DNA from: JAVBNT01 sp031551355
GTDB taxonomy: Bacteria; Vulcanimicrobiota; CADAWZ01
Reading direction: 5' to 3'
NCBI GenBank assembly: GCA_031551355.1
Contig: JAVBNT010000005.1
Location: forward strand, 1 to 64,000
DNA: 64,000 nt
How positions within the stretch are numbered: the stretch's first letter is position 1; every line of letters begins with the position of its first letter. The position numbers were made by a program, and so were the translations under genes. The notes under the pieces were generated by a model, which did not search any database, had not been told where the DNA came from, and worked only from the letters and a program-made list of their open reading frames with translations. This document shows, piece after piece, positions 44,090 to 51,670 of the stretch.

Positions 44090-44953
44090 ATGGCAGTTGA
44101 TGATTTTTATTGCGGCTATACAAATATGCCGTTTGATATTGAGACGGCCGGAAAGCTGGGATTTACATTTCCTCAGATATATGAAAATCCTGAAATTATG
44201 GCTTTGCTGTCGTTTGAATCTGCGAAGGCAAATGGGACAATCTTTTGTTCTTTGCCATTTGGCAGTACCGTAGAGGCCGAGGCTTTTGGTGCCGATGTTT
44301 TCCATGGCGATGGGATGTCAGGCCCGAGGATTGGAAAATATGTTTATGATGAAGTTGATAAACTGACAGGTTTACCTGTGATTGATTTTTCCTCAGGACC
44401 TGTAGCCGCAGTCCTTAAAGCCTGTTCCCTGTTGAAAAAAATGGGAGGAAACGTTGCGCTTGAGATTAGCGGGCCAATTACTATTTTAAACAGTCTTATT
44501 GATATGGCTTTGCTGATAAAAGCCTGGAGAAAAAGGGAAGAGCTGATTGAGAACGTGTTCTCCCGGATAATGAAAGAACTCTTAATTTATACGGAAAGAG
44601 CGTATGCTTCGGGAGTGGAAATTTTGTGTTATGCCGATCCTACCGGCAGTTTGTCGATACTCGGTCCCAAATATTCGGAATTTTTAGCCGAAAGGTTTAT
44701 TGTTCCGTTTTTGGAAAACGCCATTTCTTTAATACCTGATGGCTCAGTTTTGCATTTGTGTCCTAAAACTTCGGCAATCCTCCTTAAATTGGGGCTTGCG
44801 GAGTGGAACCATGTGCCCTTGGAAAAATCCATGACGTATCATACAGCTTTTTTTATGCTGCGCGATCGGGTTAAGATTATCGGTCAGAACTGTATAAAGA
44901 ATCCAAATGTCACGGTGGACGAGATAAAAGAACTGATTTTAGGAAAGTTTTAA
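44090..44953 (+). CDS. Short UroD-superfamily methyltransferase (MtaA/MtbA-like), C-terminally reduced
   Basis: This 287-residue TIM-barrel protein of the uroporphyrinogen decarboxylase superfamily shows FDIETAGKLGFTFPQIYENP at the start, SGPITILNSLIDMALL, CYADPTGSLSILGPKYSEF and the zinc-type HLC motif in SVLHLCPKTS. The family's last 40-60 residues, with GNVDP and the Gly-Cys that gives the third zinc ligand, are missing; only GQNCIKNP remains. It is therefore either specialised or non-catalytic. It heads the corrinoid cluster; the next gene starts 23 bp downstream. The methyl donor and acceptor are unknown. Confidence 0.8.
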   Translation: MAVDDFYCGYTNMPFDIETAGKLGFTFPQIYENPEIMALLSFESAKANGTIFCSLPFGSTVEAEAFGADVFHGDGMSGPRIGKYVYDEVDKLTGLPVIDFSSGPVAAVLKACSLLKKMGGNVALEISGPITILNSLIDMALLIKAWRKREELIENVFSRIMKELLIYTERAYASGVEILCYADPTGSLSILGPKYSEFLAERFIVPFLENAISLIPDGSVLHLCPKTSAILLKLGLAEWNHVPLEKSMTYHTAFFMLRDRVKIIGQNCIKNPNVTVDEIKELILGKF

Positions 44954-44976
44954 TTTTTGTTGCAAAGGAGCTATGA

Positions 44977-46047
44977 ATGCATAAAGATGATCAAATGACT
45001 TCAAGTGAAAGAGTCGGAAATTTTCTTCAGGGGAAGGAAATTGACAGAATACCGATTATGCCTTTATTCGTTACCGTTTCAGGAAAAGCCGCCGGCATGA
45101 CTCATCGTGAAAAGAGAAGCAGTGCCGCTAATGAGGCAAAAGCACAGCTTGCATGCCATGAACGGTTTGGCAACGATCTGCTGATAATGGAATACGGGTT
45201 GCATGGTATTGGCAAAGCCCTGGGGACTAAAGCCAATGACCCTGAAAACGGCGTCCCTGCGCTGATTGAATTTGCTCTTGCTGATTTGAATAACCTTGAC
45301 GTGCTTGATATGGCAAAACTCGAACGGAAAAACGACGCTAATTTTCAGCGTATTTATGAAGCTGTACAGTTGGCATACGAACAGTCTAATCAGGAGGTTC
45401 CCGTAGGTGTACTCATAAGCGGTCCCTTTACGGCCGCTGCAAGCATATACCAGACGGAGTTTCTTTTGCGGGCAATGAGAAAGAATCCTCAGCAATTGCA
45501 TAAACTTATCGGCTTTTGCACTGAAGCACTAAAAATGATCTGCAAGGAGTTTGTTGCCATAGGGGCGGTCATCGGACTTTGCGATCCTATCGCTTCCGGC
45601 ACTATTTTGAGACAGAAGCAGTATCAGGAGTTTGTCCTCCCCTATACAACCGATTTAATCAAGCAGCTGCGCGACGTAAACGGGATGATTTGCTACCATA
45701 TTTGCGGCGATACTTCATCATTGGTTGAGGATATGGTCTCCACCGGCTGCAGCATGCTTAGTATAGACAACTGTGTCGATCTGGAAGCCACAAAGCATAA
45801 AGTTGGTGATAAGATATGCCTTGTCGGTAATGTCGATCCTGTGAAAAACTTCATGATGGGCACAGCGGAAGAAATGGATGAAGCAGTTAAGGACTGTTTC
45901 CGCAAAGCGTATGACAATCCTTGCGGTTATGTTCTTTCTTCCGGATGTGATCTGCCGGTTGATGTTCCGCTTGAAAATATGGACGCCTTTATGGCGGCCG
46001 GCAGAAAATACGGCCGCTGGCCTCTTAATCCTGACCTGTATGTTTAA
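44977..46047 (+). CDS. UroD-family corrinoid methyltransferase (MtaA/CmuA-like)
   Basis: This 356-residue protein has SSERVGNFLQGKEIDRIPIM at the start, LISGPFTAAASIYQTEFLLR, LCDPIASGTILRQKQYQEFV, zinc ligands in CYHICGD and SSGCDLPVDVP, and VGNVDPVK between them. The full His-x-Cys...Cys set is present, so it can bind zinc and either take or donate a methyl group on cob(I)/methyl-Co(III)alamin. The order of genes suggests it works with the corrinoid protein just downstream. Confidence 0.9.
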   Translation: MHKDDQMTSSERVGNFLQGKEIDRIPIMPLFVTVSGKAAGMTHREKRSSAANEAKAQLACHERFGNDLLIMEYGLHGIGKALGTKANDPENGVPALIEFALADLNNLDVLDMAKLERKNDANFQRIYEAVQLAYEQSNQEVPVGVLISGPFTAAASIYQTEFLLRAMRKNPQQLHKLIGFCTEALKMICKEFVAIGAVIGLCDPIASGTILRQKQYQEFVLPYTTDLIKQLRDVNGMICYHICGDTSSLVEDMVSTGCSMLSIDNCVDLEATKHKVGDKICLVGNVDPVKNFMMGTAEEMDEAVKDCFRKAYDNPCGYVLSSGCDLPVDVPLENMDAFMAAGRKYGRWPLNPDLYV

Positions 46048-46086
46048 CTTGTTGAAATTATACTTTTAATATTTTAGGAGAAAAAA

Positions 46087-46755
46087 ATGGCCGATAAAAG
46101 AGAATATCTGCAAAAATTGTCCGACTGCGTCTTTGAGATGGAAGATGTTGAAGTTATTGAAGTTGCCGAAAAATATCTGCAGGAAGGCTATCCTGCTTTT
46201 GACGGCGTGATGGAAGGACTTGTCGACGGAATGAACAGGGCAAGTAAAATGTATGATGAGGAAGAGTATTTCGTTTCCGATCTTTTACTGTGTTCCGACG
46301 CCATGTATGCCGGCCTTGGTGTTCTGCGGCCGCACCTTCCGGACGAAGACAAGAATGCCGATAAGCCCAAAGCCGTGATCGGCGTTGTGGAAGGAGATAC
46401 TCATGATATAGGCAAAAACCTCGTTAAAATTATGATGGAAACCGCCGGTTTTGAGATGTACGATCTTGGCAGGGACGTGCCGATTGAGTCCTTTATTGCC
46501 AAGGCAAAGGAAGTCGGAGCCGATATGCTCTGCCTGTCAACTCTTATGACGACAACTATGGCCGGAATGACTAAAGCCGTTAATTTGCTTGTTGAAGAAA
46601 AAATGAGGGATAAAGTTCTCGTTCTCATCGGCGGCGGGCCGATATCTCAGGCTTTTGCCGATAAAATAGGGGCTGACGGATACGCGGCTAATGCAGTTGA
46701 GGCTGTTAAGACTGCCAAAAAATTGATGTCGAAAAGGTGCGGTGTTCCATGTTAA
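46087..46755 (+). CDS. Corrinoid methyl-carrier protein (MtaC/MtbC-like)
   Basis: This 222-residue two-domain carrier has a helical cap (YLQEGYPAFDGVMEGLVDGM, EEEYFVSDLLLCSDAMY) followed by the cobalamin-binding Rossmann domain with VVEGDTHDIGKNLVKIM. DxHxxG supplies the His that ligates cobalt, near residue 108. LCLSTLMTTTMAGM and LVLIGGGPIS complete the site. It shuttles methyl groups between the UroD-family enzymes. AGGAG precedes the ATG. It overlaps the next gene by 7 bp. Confidence 0.95.
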   Translation: MADKREYLQKLSDCVFEMEDVEVIEVAEKYLQEGYPAFDGVMEGLVDGMNRASKMYDEEEYFVSDLLLCSDAMYAGLGVLRPHLPDEDKNADKPKAVIGVVEGDTHDIGKNLVKIMMETAGFEMYDLGRDVPIESFIAKAKEVGADMLCLSTLMTTTMAGMTKAVNLLVEEKMRDKVLVLIGGGPISQAFADKIGADGYAANAVEAVKTAKKLMSKRCGVPC

Positions 46756-47771
46756 CGGAGAAAGAAAGGCTTAAAAGAGCCGTTTTGCTTGAAGAAACGG
46801 ACCGCCCTCCGTGTATATGTCCCGGCGGCATGATGAACATGGTTACGAGGGAAATAATGGAGACCGTCAATATCGTCTGGCCGCAGGCCCATACGGAGCC
46901 GCAGCTGATGGCAGGCCTTGCAAAAGCATCATATGAACTTGATTGCTTTGAAAATTACGGACTGCCGTTTTGTATGACGGTTGAGGTTGAGTTGATGGGA
47001 GCAAAGGTCGATATGGGCAGCCTTATTTATGAGCCCCATGTCGTCGGTTACGCGATTGATTCCGTGTCACAGTGGGATAAACTTCCTCTGATAGACTTTT
47101 CCACTGGCCGCGCAAAAGTTGTTCTGGAGGCAATAAAACTGCTGTCGGCTGAAAAAAACAATGTTCCGATCATTGCCAATCTAACCGGACCTGTGAGTGT
47201 GGCCAGCTCTCTGATGGAGCCGACTGTTTTTTATAAGGAACTGCGGCGTAAAAGGGAAGATGCGCATGCTTTTATGGCATTTGTATCGCAGCAGCTGCTT
47301 AACTTCGGCAAACAGCAGTTGCTGGCCGGTGCCGATATGATTGCCATTTCCGATCCCAGCGGAACAGGGGAAATCCTGGGGCCGAAATTATTTGCCGAGT
47401 TTGTTGTTCCCTATGTTAATAAAATTGTCTCCGGTCTCAGGGATGTCTCTCCTGATGCCGAGGTTATTTTGCATATCTGCGGGAAAATGCAGAATGTTTA
47501 TGAACAACTGGCGCAAGTGAACTGTAATACCTTTAGTTTTGATGCGCTTGTTAATATGGCGGAAGCAAAGGAAATGTTAAAGGGGAAGGCTGTAATGGGA
47601 AACGTCAGCACCTATACGATTGAATTCGGAAACCCTGAGAAAGTTGCTTCTCTGACGAAGTTGTGCCTGAAAAAGGGAGTCGATATAATATCGCCTGCAT
47701 GCGGGATGGGCAATAATTCGCCGCTGGTGAATTTGCGCTCCATGCTCAAGGCTGTCAAAGAGGGTGCTTAA
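46749..47771 (+). CDS. UroD-family corrinoid methyltransferase (second full-length copy)
   Basis: This 340-residue protein has EKERLKRAVLLEETDRPPCI at the start, NLTGPVSVASSLMEP, ISDPSGTGEILGPKLFAEFV, zinc-ligand motif LHICGKM and PACGMGNNSP. Methyltransferases of this group either demethylate a substrate or pass the methyl group to tetrahydrofolate, coenzyme M or homocysteine, and no acceptor can be assigned. Its closest neighbour in the window is the 44090 protein by local motifs (LGPK, GPVS). The ATG at 46749 overlaps the corrinoid gene; an in-frame GTG at 46737 is also possible. Confidence 0.9.
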   Translation: MLTEKERLKRAVLLEETDRPPCICPGGMMNMVTREIMETVNIVWPQAHTEPQLMAGLAKASYELDCFENYGLPFCMTVEVELMGAKVDMGSLIYEPHVVGYAIDSVSQWDKLPLIDFSTGRAKVVLEAIKLLSAEKNNVPIIANLTGPVSVASSLMEPTVFYKELRRKREDAHAFMAFVSQQLLNFGKQQLLAGADMIAISDPSGTGEILGPKLFAEFVVPYVNKIVSGLRDVSPDAEVILHICGKMQNVYEQLAQVNCNTFSFDALVNMAEAKEMLKGKAVMGNVSTYTIEFGNPEKVASLTKLCLKKGVDIISPACGMGNNSPLVNLRSMLKAVKEGA

Positions 47772-47776
47772 TTATA

Positions 47777-49600
47777 ATGTATTCAATTGTGGTTCTCCCT
47801 TACGGCAGGGTTTTAAAAATGGAAACTCCGCAGACATTGCTGAACCTGCTGACCCGGGAGAAAATCTATGTTGAAAGCCCGTGCCGTGGAGCAGCTAATT
47901 GCGGTAAATGCAGGCTCAAAGTAGTTGACGGGAATTTGCCTCCTTTGACGGAGGACGAAAAAAACATTTTAAGACAGGATGAAATTGATGCCGGTTTTAG
48001 ACTTGCATGTAAAGTAACACCTGTTTCTGATATGATTGTTGAAATTGATAAGGCTCAAAAAGGGGACCGTGTGCTGACATCGGGAACGGTTCCTTTTTTT
48101 GTTTTGTCCCCTGCGGTTTCAAAAACTGTAATAGAACTGTCTAAACCGACATTAAAAGAACAAAAACCATATGAACAGCAGCTTTATGAACTTGCTCCGT
48201 TTGAAGATATGGACTGCCTGCTCATGAAAATGATGCCTTCCGCCCCCGGTTGTTATACCGCCGTTTTCAATGGGAAAAAGCTTATTGGCATTGAAAAAGG
48301 TGATACATCCGCATCCGTTTACGGTCTTGCGCTTGATATAGGTACGACTACCGTTGTGATGTCGCTTGTAGATCTTATTACGGGTGAGGAACTGGCAGCG
48401 GAATCATCCATAAATGTACAAAAAGTTTATGGTTCCGATGTCCTGACCCGCATCACGTATGCACAGGAGTTCGGCGCTGAAGGGGTTGAGGCTTTGCAAA
48501 AAGTTTTGCTCGATTCCATCAATACAATGGCCGAAGAGTTGTGCCTGCGCTGTAGCGTCGATAAAAATTTTATTTACGATATTGTTGTCAGTGCCAATGC
48601 CACAATGCTGCATACGCTGCTGGGTGTAGACCCATCGCCGATCGGCTCTTCGCCGTATGCCCCGGTTTTTACTAAAAGCAAAAATATTTCCGCATTTCAA
48701 CTGGGACTAAAGTTTGCTCCGGGAGCGATGCTTTATTGTATTCCTTCAGTATCGTCCTATATCGGCGCCGATATAGTATCCGGAGTTATTGCTGCCGGAT
48801 TGCAGAAACGTGACGGAAATATTCTTTTTATTGATATCGGCACTAACGGCGAAATCGTGCTTTCCAGAAAGGGAGAACTGATTTCCTGTTCCTGTGCCGC
48901 CGGGCCTGCATTTGAGGGAATGAATATCAGCTGTGGTATGCGTGCTGCTGACGGTGCCGTTGAAGAACTTTCTATAGACAATGGCTGCGTGACCTTAAAG
49001 GTTATAGGCGGGACTGCTCCTGAGGGAATCTGTGGCAGCGGCATACTGGCGGCGATACGGGAACTTGTTAAGATTGGCTTAATTTCTGCCGACGGCAAGC
49101 TTTTGAAAGAAAATTGTTTAGATGCCGGCGATTGCCGCCGCCGTCTGTACTGGTCGGAAAACGGAAAACGCGGAATAAAGCTTTCCGGAGAAAACGGCTG
49201 CCTTGGCATAACCGTTAAGGATATCAGGCAGGTTCAGCTTGCCAAAGGAGCGATCCTTTCAGGGTTTTATGCCCTTCTGGAAAGAGCCGGACTGGTGATG
49301 TCCGATTTGGATGAAGTTGTGATTGCCGGGCAGTTCGGGGCATATTTATCGTCTGATAGCCTTGTGGGCTGCGGTATTTTGCCTTATGAAGTCAGGGATA
49401 AAATCACCTATATAGGAAACTCTTCCAAAACCGGAGCTTATATGGCTCTGATGTCGGTGGATGTACGCGAAGAAATGGAGAAAATAGCCGGCAAGATTGA
49501 CTATATGGAACTAAGTGCGTATGAAGGATACGAAAAGCTGTTCGTGAAATCGCTGCAGTTCCCGCAGCCGGAGAAAGAGAGCGCCTCTTTTGCCTGCTGA
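47777..49600 (+). CDS. RACo-type reductive activator of corrinoid protein
   Basis: This 607-residue protein has an N-terminal [2Fe-2S] ferredoxin domain with Cys at 36, 42, 45 and 78 (ESPCRGAANCGKCRLKV, then FRLACKV). The linker leads to an ASKHA ATPase-like domain with LALDIGTTTVVMSLVD, FIDIGTNGEIVLS, GPAFEGMNISCGMRA and GICGSGILAA. This matches RACo/RamA-like activators with the DUF4445 C-terminus, which use ATP to reduce inactive cob(II)alamin to cob(I)alamin. It follows the methyltransferase by 5 bp. Confidence 0.93.
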   Translation: MYSIVVLPYGRVLKMETPQTLLNLLTREKIYVESPCRGAANCGKCRLKVVDGNLPPLTEDEKNILRQDEIDAGFRLACKVTPVSDMIVEIDKAQKGDRVLTSGTVPFFVLSPAVSKTVIELSKPTLKEQKPYEQQLYELAPFEDMDCLLMKMMPSAPGCYTAVFNGKKLIGIEKGDTSASVYGLALDIGTTTVVMSLVDLITGEELAAESSINVQKVYGSDVLTRITYAQEFGAEGVEALQKVLLDSINTMAEELCLRCSVDKNFIYDIVVSANATMLHTLLGVDPSPIGSSPYAPVFTKSKNISAFQLGLKFAPGAMLYCIPSVSSYIGADIVSGVIAAGLQKRDGNILFIDIGTNGEIVLSRKGELISCSCAAGPAFEGMNISCGMRAADGAVEELSIDNGCVTLKVIGGTAPEGICGSGILAAIRELVKIGLISADGKLLKENCLDAGDCRRRLYWSENGKRGIKLSGENGCLGITVKDIRQVQLAKGAILSGFYALLERAGLVMSDLDEVVIAGQFGAYLSSDSLVGCGILPYEVRDKITYIGNSSKTGAYMALMSVDVREEMEKIAGKIDYMELSAYEGYEKLFVKSLQFPQPEKESASFAC

Positions 49601-50510
49601 TGTTTTTCTGATAACCGGATTTCTTGGCAGCGGCAAGACCACTTTTATAAACTTGCTTTTGCCTGTGCTTATTTCTAAAGGCCGGACTGCCGTTATTGAA
49701 AATGATTTCGGTGACATTGGCATTGACGCCGGTTTATTGTCTTCCCATAATGTAAAAATGAGAGAGTTGTTGTCCGGCTGTATTTGCTGTTCTCTGGCCT
49801 CCGAGCTGTCTGATGCGCTTTTGGCCCTTGTTCAATCGGACGATCCTGAATATATTGTTGTTGAACCTTCCGGTGTCAGCCGCACCTCTGATATTTTAAG
49901 GCTTTTGCATTCCCTGGCCGAAAAAAAATTGATCAATATTGCTGATGTGATAACTATTGTTGACTGCGTTAACTTTTTCGATTATCTGGAAGACTTCGGC
50001 TCTTTTTTCACCGATCAGATTTCAGCTGCTTCTGTTTTTATTCTGAGCCATGAATCCGGTTTGCCCGCAGAACATATTTCCTCGGTTATCTCTGTTCTCA
50101 AACAGATAAATGAAACGCCGGTTGTTTGCCGGTTCGATATGCTTAAATCGGCCGGTCCCGGTGCTTTGGCGGATTTGCTGTTTTTGCCGCCGAAATTTGA
50201 ATTTGCAACCGGGTTTAACAGGAATGGAAATGAACCTTTGCCTCTTTTTGAATATTGGAGCTGCCGGCCCCAATCGGTTTTTACCGGGCTGCAAATTGAG
50301 AATATATTTAATGTATTTTCATCAGGGGAAGCCGGAAGAATTCTCCGGGCTAAGGGTTTTTGCTTTTCAGGCGATGGTGTTTGCATGCACTTTGAATATT
50401 TGCCCCGCAGTTACAATATTGAACTTATTGCCGGTAAAAATATCGAACCGGGAATTTCCGTTATCGGCATTGATTTGCGGCGGGATGTTCTTAAGGGAAT
50501 GTTTGAGTAA
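49590..50510 (+). CDS. CobW/G3E-family metallochaperone GTPase
   Basis: This 306-residue GTPase has Walker A TGFLGSGKTT at 9-18, the metal-binding Cys motif GCICCSL near 63-69, VVEPSGVSRTSDI, and VDCVNFF with a conserved Asp for guanine nucleotide-linked contacts. The family loads metals into proteins or cofactors. Here, overlapping RACo by 11 bp inside a corrinoid cluster, a role in cobalt or zinc supply to the UroD-type enzymes or cobalamin is plausible. The start is TTG. Confidence 0.9.
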   Translation: MPADVFLITGFLGSGKTTFINLLLPVLISKGRTAVIENDFGDIGIDAGLLSSHNVKMRELLSGCICCSLASELSDALLALVQSDDPEYIVVEPSGVSRTSDILRLLHSLAEKKLINIADVITIVDCVNFFDYLEDFGSFFTDQISAASVFILSHESGLPAEHISSVISVLKQINETPVVCRFDMLKSAGPGALADLLFLPPKFEFATGFNRNGNEPLPLFEYWSCRPQSVFTGLQIENIFNVFSSGEAGRILRAKGFCFSGDGVCMHFEYLPRSYNIELIAGKNIEPGISVIGIDLRRDVLKGMFE

Positions 50511-50792
50511 TTTGAATATTAGATATATAAGTTTTTTGAAAAGCAAAGTGTAACATAATATATATTTATAGTCGTGCCACTTTAGTAAAGTCCAAAGAAA
50601 ATTTAGTTAAAGATACTTTAAAGCTGTTATTTAACGGAAATTCCAAGGAGAGGTTATTAAGGGGGCTATAATTTCGCGCCCCCTCGCATCCTCTCCTATG
50701 GAGAACCTCTCCACGCTACCCCCGCGTTCAACCTGACGCAAGACAATGGTTTTAGTGAAATAGTTTAATCCAAGGTGTGCGACTTCAGACAT
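50511..50792. other. Intergenic with small palindromes
   Basis: GGAGAGGTT (near 50648) and AACCTCTCC (near 50705) are exact inverted repeats, and GGGGG/CCCCC lies inside them. GGAGAGG occurs repeatedly. No gene is seen. Confidence 0.5.
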
Positions 50793-50980
50793 CTACCACT
50801 CATACAATGCGTTTTCCCCTGCAATCATTTTACCCGTGGTGCCAAGACGTCCGAAGTTTGACCATGCCAGGGCTTTTTGTAGATAATGAAAGAATTTATT
50901 GTCACTTTAAATTTAACTAAGGAAAGATTCACCGTATTTTGCTTTTTGAGATAACGCTCCATAGGATGTTTTTAAAGTGG
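50793..50980 (-). pseudogene. Decayed coding remnant of unknown family
   Basis: On the minus strand a frame reads DNKFFHYLQKALAWSNFGRL, then GTTGKMIAGENALYEW and stop (ending 50793). Upstream in the same frame are YGALSQKAKYGESFL and in-frame stops near 50915-50925. The wording is protein-like but broken. I do not recognise the family. Confidence 0.4.
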
Positions 50981-50981
50981 C

Positions 50982-51230
50982 TTAACAGTCATCGTTTAAA
51001 CTTTTTATCGTATCTTCAACAGAGTTAAACGGGGCGGAGATTTCTTTTCCGGCTTCATCGAGTTTTTGTTTTATTTTGCTGTAATCGTGTAAATGACCGT
51101 ATTCACAAATATACGAACCGAAACCATCGTTTATTTCAATGGGCTGCCGTGTTTTTTTTACCGCAAACGGTATACCGCGGCTATCAAGCGCCGCAGCTAT
51201 AAACATCCTAACCGCTGTAGAGGTATCTTT
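50982..51230 (-). pseudogene. RelB/DinJ-type antitoxin, N-terminally truncated
   Basis: The frame QKDTSTAVRMFIAAALDSRG, followed by IPFAVKKTRQPI, matches the second half of the ribbon-helix-helix domain of RelB/DinJ antitoxins (D-x-STA-RMF...RG-IPF). A long toxin-binding tail follows. The DNA-binding strand MxxxxTxIRID that should precede it is absent: a stop lies directly upstream and the dispersed repeat begins at 51236. The repeat probably destroyed the gene. No toxin gene is seen in the 190 bp that follow. Confidence 0.65.
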
Positions 51231-51235
51231 TTGCT

Positions 51236-51616
51236 AAGATTCATGCATGAGACGCCTGCCTTGTCTGCTCACAGGCATTTTTTTAATTTTTCAAAGCTAC
51301 ATACGGCTAATTCCTTCCCGTAGACTGCTTTGGTTTGGTTGATTTTTTGCGAAGACGCTCCGGAATCGACCTTAATCTCAGCAAATTCAAGAGACAAAAT
51401 GCAAACTCACTCCTACAGTGTTGCGTAGATTACACAACACTGGCATCCTAACGGATGATTTTTATCATAATTTGTGCTGCAGCTAAGCCGCTGCAGCATT
51501 TGGGCGTTCAGCTCCGTTGCTTCAAACATGCATTTTGATGGAATCAGATCAGAATTTGCTTCCTTAAGGGGCCCGATTCCTACCGCAATAGGCAAAAAAT
51601 CAACCAAACCAAAGCA
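51236..51616 (+). repeat. Dispersed foldback element, copy 3 (with inner insert)
   Basis: Flank 51236-51326 matches the other copies. The arms at 51327-51350 and 51592-51615 are exact 24-bp inverted repeats (GCTTTGGTTTGGTTGATTTT at the left start). Between 51417 and 51509 it has about 90 bp that copies 2 and 4 lack, holding hairpins AGTGTTG/CAACACT and TGCTGCAG/CTGCAGCA. It ends about 55 bp from the helicase stop. Confidence 0.85.
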
Positions 51617-51670
51617 ACTTATCTTATTAGATTGCCAGTATATCTAGGATTTTTTACACACCGGACCATT

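Noticed and set aside
51413..51607. 64-codon ORF on the minus strand
   Set aside because: Lies entirely inside the palindromic repeat copy 3; other copies do not keep the frame.
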